A stretch of 64,000 bases of DNA from an uncultured Acidobacteriota bacterium (lineage in GTDB: Bacteria > Acidobacteriota > Terriglobia > Bryobacterales > Bryobacteraceae), in NCBI GenBank assembly GCA_902826685.1, contig CADEFT010000008.1, positions 124,001 through 188,000 of the forward strand. The letters run 5' to 3'. Below, piece after piece: positions 52,964 through 61,451 of the stretch. Under the pieces are notes generated by a model. That model made no database searches. It saw only the letters and a list, made by a program, of their open reading frames with translations, and was not told the origin of the DNA. A program made the position numbers and the translations under genes. The stretch's first letter is position 1, and each line of letters opens with the position of its first letter.

Positions 52964-53955
52964 GCTCCCCTTGCCATCTCAAGCGACGGCGCTTGTTGGT
53001 TCAGCCAGGCCGCGATGCCGCCCATCGGGAGAATCGCCAGAGCGTCCCTGGCGCGAAGCTCCGCCGCCGTTTCGAGAATCTCGCGCAATCCGGAAAGCAT
53101 CGCCTCGGGCCGCGAGGCAAGATCGGTCGGATGAAACCAGAGGTGGAAGATACGCTTTTCGCGGGCGGCGGCGCGCAGGCCCTTGTTTGCTCTTGAAACG
53201 CGCAGCCACTTGGGAATCAACCGCCTTACGCCATGCGACGGTGTGTAGAGCATCGAGCCCGGAACTTCCCAGAGCCCTTCGCCATGGACCACCGGCAACA
53301 CCACCGGTGGCCTGGCGGCCGCGACGATATCGAACACATGCCCCAACTTATGCCGCAGCGTTCGCTTGGGAGCCCGTTCATGCCAACACGCGTCCGGTCC
53401 GCGGAAGACATGAAACCCATGGCGGACGAGCAGGTCCGTATGCGCGATACGATTCCGCGGATAGACGAACGACCGCAGTTCGATCCCCATTTGACGCGCG
53501 GCGCGTTGACAGGCGGCCAGTTCGCTTGAAGCCGTTTCGCGCGAGCACTCCGTAAAGACGGCGTGAGTGAAGGAATGCGAGCCGATCTCCTGGCTGGTGG
53601 CACAGCGCTGGATACGGGCGATCAGATCCCGTCCATAGAAAAGCGGCGCCGCCCGTTCGCCCGATCCGGGATCGCGATCGAAACGCGCCGCCTGGCCCGC
53701 CGAGCCCTGTGTCCGGACGATCTCAGGATGCGAGCCCGTGCAGTTTTCCAGAAAGAGGTGGCCCACCGTGCACCACGAAGCGCTCACGTCGTAGCGGGCG
53801 AACAGACCGAGGAGCGCGTCCACCACCTGCTCCCTCTCGCGCAGGCAAAGCCTCTGGAACCGCTTCCATTTCGGTTTGTCGAGCGTGCCCCAGATCAGCT
53901 CGAAGTCGATGCTGATGGTGAACACGCCCTTCGGCAATGAGACAGTCGCGCTCAT
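52960..53955 (-). CDS. Polysaccharide deacetylase-family protein
   Basis: The 331-residue protein has NodB-type motifs: the opening TISIDFELIWG (first Asp) and SHSFTH with two metal-binding histidines, followed by FVYPRN and WFHPTD. No signal peptide is visible, so it may act on cytoplasmic lipid-linked sugars. The family removes N- or O-acetyl groups from glycans using a zinc ion. A relative is often found in the EpsH/PEP-CTERM-linked exopolysaccharide loci, which fits the PEP-CTERM gene in this window. I use the ATG at 53953-53955. Confidence 0.8.
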   Translation of the reverse strand: MSATVSLPKGVFTISIDFELIWGTLDKPKWKRFQRLCLREREQVVDALLGLFARYDVSASWCTVGHLFLENCTGSHPEIVRTQGSAGQAARFDRDPGSGERAAPLFYGRDLIARIQRCATSQEIGSHSFTHAVFTECSRETASSELAACQRAARQMGIELRSFVYPRNRIAHTDLLVRHGFHVFRGPDACWHERAPKRTLRHKLGHVFDIVAAARPPVVLPVVHGEGLWEVPGSMLYTPSHGVRRLIPKWLRVSRANKGLRAAAREKRIFHLWFHPTDLASRPEAMLSGLREILETAAELRARDALAILPMGGIAAWLNQQAPSLEMARGA

Positions 53956-53957
53956 CT

Positions 53958-55190
53958 TTATCTCGGGTTGCGGCTGTTGACGTCGAAGCCGGCCTGCTGC
54001 CACTGCTGAAAGGTCAACACGGATTCATCGGCGCGCTTCCAGCGCCGGGGGCCGGCGGAGAAGAAAAAGTTGAAGTCGGATTTCATCACTTTCTCCTGCT
54101 CGGGATTGTTCAGGCCGATGAAGGCGCGAAACCGGTCGTCGGTGTCGGTGAGGTATAGAAAGGTGTTCTGCCTCAGTTCCCATCCACCCATTCCGCCCAC
54201 TTCGACGCCCATCGCCGTAATCTCCGGATCGTCGACGATGAGCAGATTCATCTCGGCGCGGGCTCGCGTGTCCGTGAATCCGCCGAACTGGCGCAGAGCG
54301 TTGTTGTAGAAGGTATTTCGTGAAATGACGATCTCGACCTCAAGACCCACGTCGCCCACGTAGATGCCGGCCGAGGCGTTGTGGTGCACGTAGTTGCCCG
54401 CGATCGTCACATCGCCGCGGAACGTTCCCGATATGCCGCGCCCGGCCTGATTCTGATCGGGATTGCCGTTCTTCCAGAGCTCGTTGTCGGCGATGACCAC
54501 GTTGCGTATCGTGGGAGCGGTGCGGCCGGTATGCCCGATAAAGATGCCGTTGGCGGAGCGCCAGTCGGCGCCGCCCAGGTTGTGATGAACGTTCGAGGCC
54601 GAGATGCGGAATCCCGCCACCTCGCGGTTGGAGTCGATGCGGATGCCATCGTAGCTGTCCGATAGATCGAGGCTGTTGCCGAACACCTCCACGCGCTCGA
54701 TGGCCACACCGCCGCAGTTGTAAATCAGGATGCCGTTTTCGCGACTGGCCGAAACCATCAGATCGCGCAGGGTCAGCGCCGAACTTTCCGAGGCGATCAG
54801 GGCGCTGCGCGGCGAGTTCCGGATTTCAAGGCCGGAGACCACCAGATTCTCGCGGCCCGTAATGTCGAGCAGCGCCCCGCTGCGCGGCAGTCCCACCTGC
54901 GTACCGTCGATCACTGGCCGGTCGCCGTCGCCGTAGGCGCCGATGGTGACGGGCGCTTCCGCCGTGCCGGAGAATGAAACCACGAACGCTTCATTCCAGA
55001 CCTGGCCGCGCTTGAGAAGGATGTAGTCGCCGGGAACGATGCCCGCGCGAGCCAGCCGGCCAAGCGTGGTCCAGGCGGTGGCCGCGGTGCGCCCGTCGCG
55101 CGAATCGTTGCCACCGGCGCGATCGACGTAGTAGACGGCCCCCTCGGCCGCGCTCCACGTCGCCATCAGCAAAACCAGAATTCGAATCAT
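53958..55190 (-). CDS. Secreted right-handed beta-helix protein
   Basis: The 410-residue protein has a signal peptide (MIRILVLLMATWSAAEGA) and a parallel beta-helix with regular N-x-(I/V) and NxxxxN turns (rungs about 110-340). Such folds cover pectate lyase-like enzymes, epimerases and phage-like depolymerases. No complete catalytic set can be read. In exopolysaccharide operons such proteins often trim or modify the polymer in the periplasm, as AlgG/AlgL do. The start at 55188-55190 follows GGGAGGG and overlaps the glycosyltransferase stop (ATGA). Confidence 0.8.
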   Translation of the reverse strand: MIRILVLLMATWSAAEGAVYYVDRAGGNDSRDGRTAATAWTTLGRLARAGIVPGDYILLKRGQVWNEAFVVSFSGTAEAPVTIGAYGDGDRPVIDGTQVGLPRSGALLDITGRENLVVSGLEIRNSPRSALIASESSALTLRDLMVSASRENGILIYNCGGVAIERVEVFGNSLDLSDSYDGIRIDSNREVAGFRISASNVHHNLGGADWRSANGIFIGHTGRTAPTIRNVVIADNELWKNGNPDQNQAGRGISGTFRGDVTIAGNYVHHNASAGIYVGDVGLEVEIVISRNTFYNNALRQFGGFTDTRARAEMNLLIVDDPEITAMGVEVGGMGGWELRQNTFLYLTDTDDRFRAFIGLNNPEQEKVMKSDFNFFFSAGPRRWKRADESVLTFQQWQQAGFDVNSRNPR

Positions 55191-56323
55191 TTTCCCTCCC
55201 ATTGCGGCGAAGCGATCCTGACCGGGGCCTTGCTCAAGACCGCCTCGTACAAGGAGAGGGTCTTGTCGAACATGTGTTGAAACGTGAAAGAAGTTTCGTA
55301 GCGCCTTCTCGCCGCGGCGCCCATACGGCCGCGCAGATCCGGGCCGCCGATCAGCGTTCCCAGCGCCGAGCAAAGCGCCGCTGGATCTTCGCGCGGCACG
55401 ACGATTCCCGTGGTGCCGTTGATCACGGCCTCCGATACGCCGCCAACGCCCGAAGCGACCACAGGCAGACCGGCCCGCATCGCCTCCAGAATGCTGCGTG
55501 GAAATCCTTCGGAGCGCGACGTTAACACAAAGATCTGCGCCTGCGACAGCAAAGAGGAGATCGATCCGGTGGAGCCGGTGAACTCGATGCGCGCGTCAAG
55601 GTCCAGCGACTGCGCCAACCGCCGCGTCTCCCGTTCGAGCGGACCGCCGCCGGCCAGTTGCAGAGTCCAGGGCGCCGCCTTCAGCCGGGACAGCGCCCGC
55701 AGAAGCACCACATGATTCTTGGGTGGCTCGAAGCGGGCCACCATGATGAGCCGCGGTGGCTGCCGGCAAGGAGCGGCGCGCAGAGTTGGATCGACGTCTA
55801 CCACGCCGTTGTGGATCACTTCGAGCTTCCCCGCAGGGGCGATGCAATGAGCCAGAGCCAGGCTCTTTTCGGCTTCGCAAACGTTCACGATGGTGTGGGC
55901 GAGCGGGGCCGCCACGCGTTCGGCGAACCGGAACAGCTTCCCGCCGGCCGGTGAAATTCGATCCGCGATCGACCATCCATGCGGCGTGAACAGCGCCGGC
56001 AGGCCCACCACGCGCGCCGCCAGGCGCCCGAGCCAACCCGCCTTGGCTGTGTGGGTGGACACGATATCGGGCTCGACCTGCCGCAGCGCCGAGGCGATCT
56101 GCGCCACGGCCAGGAAATCCTTGGCCGGATGGATGGACCGGCCGAGCATGGACATGGAGCGAACCGCGATCCCGAGCCGCGCGAACTCGCTCACGATCGG
56201 GCCGGGACCCATGAGCACGGTGGCCTGGCAGCCATGCCGGACCAGCGCCAGCGCCATGTCTCTTACGTGGATGGTGGCGCCTCCCACGGCGTCGCCGCGC
56301 GTTATGACGAATGCGATGTGCAT
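55187..56323 (-). CDS. GT4-family glycosyltransferase
   Basis: The 378-residue protein has GT4 signatures: FVITRGDAVGGATIHVRDMA at the start, HGWSIADR for acceptor/donor contact, VARFEPPKNHVVLL, and SEGFPRSILEAMRAGLPVVAS with the E-x7-E pattern. It adds a sugar in the cytoplasm during repeat-unit assembly. It overlaps the DUF2334 gene by 22 bases and the beta-helix gene by four. The sugar is unknown. Confidence 0.87.
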   Translation of the reverse strand: MHIAFVITRGDAVGGATIHVRDMALALVRHGCQATVLMGPGPIVSEFARLGIAVRSMSMLGRSIHPAKDFLAVAQIASALRQVEPDIVSTHTAKAGWLGRLAARVVGLPALFTPHGWSIADRISPAGGKLFRFAERVAAPLAHTIVNVCEAEKSLALAHCIAPAGKLEVIHNGVVDVDPTLRAAPCRQPPRLIMVARFEPPKNHVVLLRALSRLKAAPWTLQLAGGGPLERETRRLAQSLDLDARIEFTGSTGSISSLLSQAQIFVLTSRSEGFPRSILEAMRAGLPVVASGVGGVSEAVINGTTGIVVPREDPAALCSALGTLIGGPDLRGRMGAAARRRYETSFTFQHMFDKTLSLYEAVLSKAPVRIASPQWEGK

Positions 56324-57069
56324 GTTTCCACCGGTGACGGCTGAGGGCGAAGGGCGCGAAGCAGCCGGAAGGAGCTCTCAAACATCCGGTCCGAGAAATG
56401 TTTGTTCCTGCCACCGTACCGCCGGCGCACTTCGGCGAGAGAGACGATCCGGCTCCGGTAGGCCGCCACGTTGCCGCGAAACGCGGCGACATCGCGGCCG
56501 GTCCATTGGTTGATGTGAAGACAGACGGTCCAGACGCCGAAGGGCAAGGGCCGGAAGCGGCCGATCTGTTGCGGCACCCAGAAAAGGCCGCGCCGGCAGA
56601 CGAAAGGATGGAGCGCGTAGCCGTCGCTGATGCATTCGACGCCCAGATCCTTGAGAACGCCCGTGGTCGTTTCGTCGAAGGAGTGCGCCGGGGCCACGAA
56701 AGCGTCGGCGGTCACGCGTTCCTGGCGGAAGATGCCGATGGCGGCCTCAAGCTTGCGCCGCTGTTCGGCCTCGCTCAGGCCGGCGAACTCGCTATAGGGA
56801 TTGCGGCCGACGATCCCGGAAGATCGAGTGGTGTAGCGATGCTCGAAGCCATGCAGGCCGATACTCCATCCACGAAGCTGCCAGGACCGAACCTGTTCCC
56901 AGAAGCGGGAGTGAGGCTCCGCCACATTCAGTTCGGGATCGGCGTTTGCAGGCACCACGGCCAACAGCGGACTGACGCCAGAGTCTTCGAGGATGCGCTC
57001 CACCTGGCTCCAGACGTTCCAGTTCATGCCGGGCGCGATGTCGTCGAAGCGAAGCAGGAAGCGTGCCAT
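56302..57069 (-). CDS. DUF2334 polysaccharide deacetylase-like protein
   Basis: The 255-residue protein has FLLRFDDIAPGMNW at the start and LHGFEHRY, a NodB-like metal site: Asp pair at FDD and His pair H-x3-H. APAHSFDE follows. DUF2334 members are predicted deacetylases of the same (beta/alpha)7 fold as NodB. No signal peptide is visible. It starts four bases after the FemAB-like gene and could deacetylate an amino sugar of the repeat unit, exposing an amine for the nearby acyltransferases. That role is inference. Confidence 0.78.
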   Translation of the reverse strand: MARFLLRFDDIAPGMNWNVWSQVERILEDSGVSPLLAVVPANADPELNVAEPHSRFWEQVRSWQLRGWSIGLHGFEHRYTTRSSGIVGRNPYSEFAGLSEAEQRRKLEAAIGIFRQERVTADAFVAPAHSFDETTTGVLKDLGVECISDGYALHPFVCRRGLFWVPQQIGRFRPLPFGVWTVCLHINQWTGRDVAAFRGNVAAYRSRIVSLAEVRRRYGGRNKHFSDRMFESSFRLLRALRPQPSPVETCTSHSS

Positions 57070-57073
57070 GAGC

Positions 57074-57835
57074 TTAGACCTCCCCCTTCATGCGGCCGAG
57101 CGCACGGCGCGCCCTGAGCGCGAACGAGCCAAGCAGAGTGCGGCCCTCGTCGGCGTTGAACAACTTGGTAACCGCGCCGCCGAAGCCCTGCTTGAAGAGG
57201 TTCACGCCGAGTTTTTCCTTGTCGTCCTGGCCGTCGTACCAGCCGCCAAGGTCGTAGGTGGCGCATCCACGTTCGCGAAACTGCAGGATGTCGCGCCAGT
57301 GCAGATAGCAGTTGGCGCGCGAAAGCAGCGCCAGCCGTTCCTTGTCCGTGGCCTCGCGAAAGTGAGAGGCGGAATAGTGCAGCCGGACCCAGTTTGAAGC
57401 GCGGATGTAGCAGTGCCAAACCAGCGCGCCGCCGGCGCCGTCGCGCACACAGGAGAGCGTGAGCGAGTTGCCGTCGCGGACTCCGTTCATGCGCTCGCGA
57501 TTGGCGGCCGGCAAGCGCTTGCCGGCCGCGAAGACATCGTAGAAAGTGTAAAACTCGCGCAGCGTCGCGTCGCTCGGATGTGAATCGATTTCCACCGCCA
57601 AGCCGTCTTTGGAAGCGCGCTGGATCAAATTGCGTTTGGTGGAGTTCATCTGGCGCAGAATCCGCTCCGGTTCCGGAAGCAGGTCGAGCAGGATCGTGTA
57701 GACGGGGGCGCTCACGGCGCCTTCGACCTCGCTGGTGCGGGACCGGTGGCGTACGATGTCGGCCTCGACCGGCCGCGCCGTCTCGTCGAAGTAAAGCTCG
57801 GCGATGCGCAGGTTCGATTTGCGGTATTCGATCAT
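57074..57835 (-). CDS. FemAB-like/GNAT transferase
   Basis: The 253-residue protein matches the FemAB/GNAT fold: STKRNLIQRASKDGL early, the CoA/tRNA-type region ALVWHCYIRASNWVRLHYSAS and DLGGWYDG, typical of exopolysaccharide-locus FemAB proteins. FemAB enzymes move amino acids from aminoacyl-tRNA to amines; relatives in exopolysaccharide loci are uncharacterised. Sitting in an operon with an amino-acid-activating didomain, it is a candidate for the step that attaches the amino acid to the glycan. The ATG overlaps the preceding stop. Confidence 0.72.
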   Translation of the reverse strand: MIEYRKSNLRIAELYFDETARPVEADIVRHRSRTSEVEGAVSAPVYTILLDLLPEPERILRQMNSTKRNLIQRASKDGLAVEIDSHPSDATLREFYTFYDVFAAGKRLPAANRERMNGVRDGNSLTLSCVRDGAGGALVWHCYIRASNWVRLHYSASHFREATDKERLALLSRANCYLHWRDILQFRERGCATYDLGGWYDGQDDKEKLGVNLFKQGFGGAVTKLFNADEGRTLLGSFALRARRALGRMKGEV

Positions 57836-58995
57836 GCTCCGCCTCCTCGCGCCGCTCCCGTTTCCCAGCCGTCTTCGACGCCTGGCTTGGGTTCGTTCCG
57901 CAACAGCCGCGTGTAGAGCGATTCGTAGGCCGCCACCATCTGCCGATGGTCGAAATGCGCGCTGGCGTGCGCTCCCGCCGCCGCTCCCATCCGTTGGCGC
58001 AACTGGGGACTTTCGGCGAGCATCGTCATGGCCGACGCGAAATCGGCCGTGTTTCCAGGGGGTACGACGAAACCGTGGCGGCCCGATTTAAGCAACTCCG
58101 GCACGCCGCCCACCGCGGTCACCACGGCGGGGAGACCGGCGGCCATCGCCTCCATCACCGAAAGCGGATTGCCCTCCCATAACGACGCCAGCACGAACAC
58201 ATCGCTGGCGGCGAGGATGGCCGGCACATCTTCCCGGCGGCCCAGAAAGTGGACGCGGCCCGCCAGTCCAAGGCCGTCCACGCGCCGCTCGAGATGCGAT
58301 CGAAGTTCGCCGTCGCCGGCCAGCAGCAGGTGCGTGCGGCCGTTCTGCGACGCAAAGGCGTCGAGCAGCATGGCATGGTTCTTCTGTTCGGAAAATCGCG
58401 CCACGCAGGTGAAGAGCAAGTCGCCGGCGGCGAAGCCCTCTCGACTCCGCCAAGCCTCGCGCGTCTCGAAGCCGGAGCGATAGTCCTCCACCGCGATGCC
58501 GTTCGGAATCAACGTAGGCTCGGGCAGCGAGTAGACCTGGCGGAAGGTGGCGGCGACTTCGGCGGCGATCGCCACCGGGTGCACGCCGTGGCGAAAGGCC
58601 CACCATTGCAGCCATCGTCCAAGCCGGTCCACTTCGCGGCCGGCAACGTTGTGGATCGTGTGAACCACGGCTTCGATGCCGCGGCCGAGGCCGGCGGGCA
58701 GCGCATATCGCAGCACGTAGTTGTGCGTGTGCAGTACGCGAGGCCGCACTTCGGCGATCACGCAGGCCAGGCGCGGCACCATGCGCGGATCGAGTCCCCG
58801 TTTCTTGCCGAGATAGAAAACCCGCGCCCCCTGGCGTTCGAGGCTTGCGCCGATGTTGCCTTCCAACTCGCCGTACAGGCTGGCGACCGAAACGTCGAAG
58901 CGGCTGCCGTCGCGATGACCGATCAGGCTGGCCACGATGCGTTCGAGCCCGTAGGGCACCAGGTCCGGGACGACATGTAATACGCGGGTCTTCAA
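57832..58995 (-). CDS. GT4-family glycosyltransferase
   Basis: The 387-residue protein has GT4 signatures: HVVPDLVPYGLERIVASLI, HTHNYVLRY, VARFSEQKNHAMLLDAF, LWEGNPLSVMEAMAAGLPAV and the final PPGNTADFASAM. The start is a TTG (58993-58995), which overlaps the O-antigen ligase stop as TTGA and follows a GAGAGGA site. It is one of three GT4 enzymes in this operon, so the repeat unit probably has at least three transferred sugars from this cluster. Confidence 0.87.
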   Translation of the reverse strand: MKTRVLHVVPDLVPYGLERIVASLIGHRDGSRFDVSVASLYGELEGNIGASLERQGARVFYLGKKRGLDPRMVPRLACVIAEVRPRVLHTHNYVLRYALPAGLGRGIEAVVHTIHNVAGREVDRLGRWLQWWAFRHGVHPVAIAAEVAATFRQVYSLPEPTLIPNGIAVEDYRSGFETREAWRSREGFAAGDLLFTCVARFSEQKNHAMLLDAFASQNGRTHLLLAGDGELRSHLERRVDGLGLAGRVHFLGRREDVPAILAASDVFVLASLWEGNPLSVMEAMAAGLPAVVTAVGGVPELLKSGRHGFVVPPGNTADFASAMTMLAESPQLRQRMGAAAGAHASAHFDHRQMVAAYESLYTRLLRNEPKPGVEDGWETGAARGGGA

Positions 58996-60176
58996 AGCGA
59001 TTCCTCTCGAGCCGGGGCAGGTGTTCCGGCCGCGTGCGCGGCGATCAGGCCGAAGATGAGCCACGTCGGCTTGCGATACTCCCAGGTGAGCGAACTGACG
59101 CCGATCGACCAACAGGCCAGGATGGTCATCCAGAGGCGCCGGTTGAGAAAAGGCATTGCGAAGGTAGAGGCGGCGAGGCTCGTCAACACGACGGCGAAGA
59201 GCGCAAAGCCGATGAGCCCCGTTTCTACCAGCACCGACAGGAACGTGTTGTGCGCAACGGGATCGAAGCCCCATTGCAAGCCGACAACCCAGCTCATAAT
59301 CTCCGGGTAGGCACCGCCGCCGATGCCCAGGATGGGCGCGTCCTGGAATGCGGCCCAGCCGCCTTTCCACAGAATGGTCCGGCTGTTGAGATTGCCTTCG
59401 GTGACCTCGGATCCCAGCGTCGCGATGCGCCGCCACGAGGCGGCGGGTACCATCGCCACCAGCACCACCAATACGACGGCGCCGGCAGCGGCCAGCAGAA
59501 GCCTTCGGTGGCGCGGCACCAGACGCCAGGTGGAGAGCACGAACGTGAGCGAGACCAGCATGGCTACCGTTCCGCCGCGGGAAGCGGTCAGAAAAATCGT
59601 TCCCATGGCGGCGGGCATCTGCGCGCGGTAGAGCCAGGGCCAGATGCCTTCGGACGTCAGGCTGAGGTAGTACGCCATGGGCAGGCTGAGGGCCAGAGTC
59701 AGCGCGAGATCGTTCGGATCGAAACCGGCGCTTGCGTAGCGCAGATAGTAGGTCTGTTTGCCGGCGAGGAATCGATGCAGCGTGTCGAGGGCGGGAACCG
59801 CGGTACCGGCGACGTAGGCCTGCAGCAGGAATCTCACCTGCCTCTCCTCGCCGCAGATTTCCCACGTGATCCAGACCATGGCGAGCAGCAGGACATAGCT
59901 GTTGATGAGCTCGGCGGTGCGCTCCTGCGAAACGGTCCAGCAGTAGGTGACGGCGGTCCAGAGAACGAAGACGGCGAGGTTGAGGTGGGTGGCGCCCGGA
60001 ATTCGCGTCCGGCCGCGCGCAAGAATCGCCAACAGGCCGGCCGCGCCCGCCAGGCCGGCGAACACTTTATTCGCGCCTCCAAGGCCCGGTATCATCAGGG
60101 TCTTTTCGCTTGGGATGGAGAAGACGTAGAGCCAGAGGCAGAGCAACGCCAGCCGGGAAAGGATCGGCGTGTTCAT
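58992..60176 (-). CDS. O-antigen ligase/polymerase (Wzy/WaaL-like) membrane protein
   Basis: The 394-residue protein has about ten to eleven membrane helices and the typical large periplasmic loop with LNSRTILWKGGWAAFQDAPILGIGGGAY, then HNTFLSVLVETGLIG. These motifs (R-x-x-x-W and HNxxL) mark the O-antigen ligase/Wzy superfamily. It would polymerise the exported repeat units on the periplasmic face. The ATG at 60174-60176 follows GGGAGG and overlaps the flippase stop (ATGA). Confidence 0.85.
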   Translation of the reverse strand: MNTPILSRLALLCLWLYVFSIPSEKTLMIPGLGGANKVFAGLAGAAGLLAILARGRTRIPGATHLNLAVFVLWTAVTYCWTVSQERTAELINSYVLLLAMVWITWEICGEERQVRFLLQAYVAGTAVPALDTLHRFLAGKQTYYLRYASAGFDPNDLALTLALSLPMAYYLSLTSEGIWPWLYRAQMPAAMGTIFLTASRGGTVAMLVSLTFVLSTWRLVPRHRRLLLAAAGAVVLVVLVAMVPAASWRRIATLGSEVTEGNLNSRTILWKGGWAAFQDAPILGIGGGAYPEIMSWVVGLQWGFDPVAHNTFLSVLVETGLIGFALFAVVLTSLAASTFAMPFLNRRLWMTILACWSIGVSSLTWEYRKPTWLIFGLIAAHAAGTPAPAREESL

Positions 60177-61450
60177 GACCACCTCCCGGCCGGCATGGCT
60201 TTGGCGAGAATGATCGCTTCTCCGGCCACTTGTACGAGGGATCCGGCGGCGAGGGCCGCGGCGGCTCCCTTCAAACCCCAAGCGGGCAACAGCAGCCAGG
60301 CGGCGAATGCCGAAGCGGCGAGCACGGCCACCTGAAGCGGGATCTGCTCCCGGAACTGGCGAGCGGCGGTAATCGCGTAGCCGAGCAGGGAGGCCAGAAA
60401 TCCGGCTCCACAGGCGGCCATGATCCACACCAGCAGACCGGCTTCCCGGGCATAGCCGGGCCCATACACGAGCGTCAGGATGGGCTCGCCGGCCAAGGCC
60501 GCCACGGCGACGGCGGCGAGACCGAGCGTCGCGCCCGCGGCCAGCAGCATCGCTGTGAGCTTGCGGAATCCGGCCGTGTTGCCGGCGGCGAACAGGCGCG
60601 CCATGCGCGGTGTGACGGCCTGGCCGAAGGCATTGACGAAAAGGCTTCCCGCCGTGCCGAGGGAAGCGAGCGCGGAGAAAATGCCGAGCTCGTAGTGGCC
60701 CAGATGATTGGCGATGAAATAGCGCGGCACGTTGGCGGTGAAGGAGCCGAGCACCATCACGACGCCAAGGGGCAGGGCCGTGCGCAGCAGAACGGCCTGC
60801 GATCGCAGGGAAGCATCGAAGTCGCGCGGCGCACTGGAAATGAGACCCGGTACGGCGAAAGTGGCGTCGTAGGCGATGAGCACCGCGAGGCGAACGGCCA
60901 GCACGGCGGTGAGGCCCAGGGTGAGACTGCCGGTGAGCAGCACAGCGCCGGTCAGCGCGGCAAGGGAAAGCACGCCGCGCAGAATGAGCGACCCGGCGGC
61001 GAGGCGATGGCGCTCTTCCCGCTGCAGAAGGCCCTGGTAGGTGTCGGAGATCCATTCCACCGCCTGCGCCAGGCCCACCAGCAGAATGACGGCGGCGTCG
61101 CCGGTGAAAACGGCCAAGCCCGCGATCGCCAGCACGGCGAGAGATAGAGCCGCCAGCCGCAGATCGCGATAGTCGCGGAAGTCGTGGGCGCCGGTTGTAT
61201 CGGTGGTGAGGACGGCGCGCAGATTCAATTGCGCCAGCATCAGGATGGGAGTGCTGGTGGCCACCCCGAGCGCGTAGGAACCGACCATTTCCACGGTGCC
61301 GTAGCGAGCCAGCACGGCAACCATGCCCCATTGGCACGCGGAATAGACGGCCATGCCGGCCGACATCCACGCCGCGCTTGCCCGCAGCGACGCGCCCGTA
61401 GCGGCACGTGAGAGTGCGACGGAGCCGGAGCTGGAGGCGAGTGCGGGCAT
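60173..61450 (-). CDS. Polysaccharide flippase (Wzx/MATE-like)
   Basis: The 425-residue protein has about twelve to fourteen hydrophobic helices and the early pattern VLARYGTVEMVGSYALGVA of the PST/Wzx family. The middle region FIANHLGHYELGIFSALASLG is also typical. It would flip the undecaprenyl-linked repeat unit across the inner membrane for the Wzy-like protein. The next gene overlaps by four bases. The Wzz/Wzc-like gene ends one base upstream of its start. Confidence 0.85.
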   Translation of the reverse strand: MPALASSSGSVALSRAATGASLRASAAWMSAGMAVYSACQWGMVAVLARYGTVEMVGSYALGVATSTPILMLAQLNLRAVLTTDTTGAHDFRDYRDLRLAALSLAVLAIAGLAVFTGDAAVILLVGLAQAVEWISDTYQGLLQREERHRLAAGSLILRGVLSLAALTGAVLLTGSLTLGLTAVLAVRLAVLIAYDATFAVPGLISSAPRDFDASLRSQAVLLRTALPLGVVMVLGSFTANVPRYFIANHLGHYELGIFSALASLGTAGSLFVNAFGQAVTPRMARLFAAGNTAGFRKLTAMLLAAGATLGLAAVAVAALAGEPILTLVYGPGYAREAGLLVWIMAACGAGFLASLLGYAITAARQFREQIPLQVAVLAASAFAAWLLLPAWGLKGAAAALAAGSLVQVAGEAIILAKAMPAGRWS

Positions 61451-61451
61451 A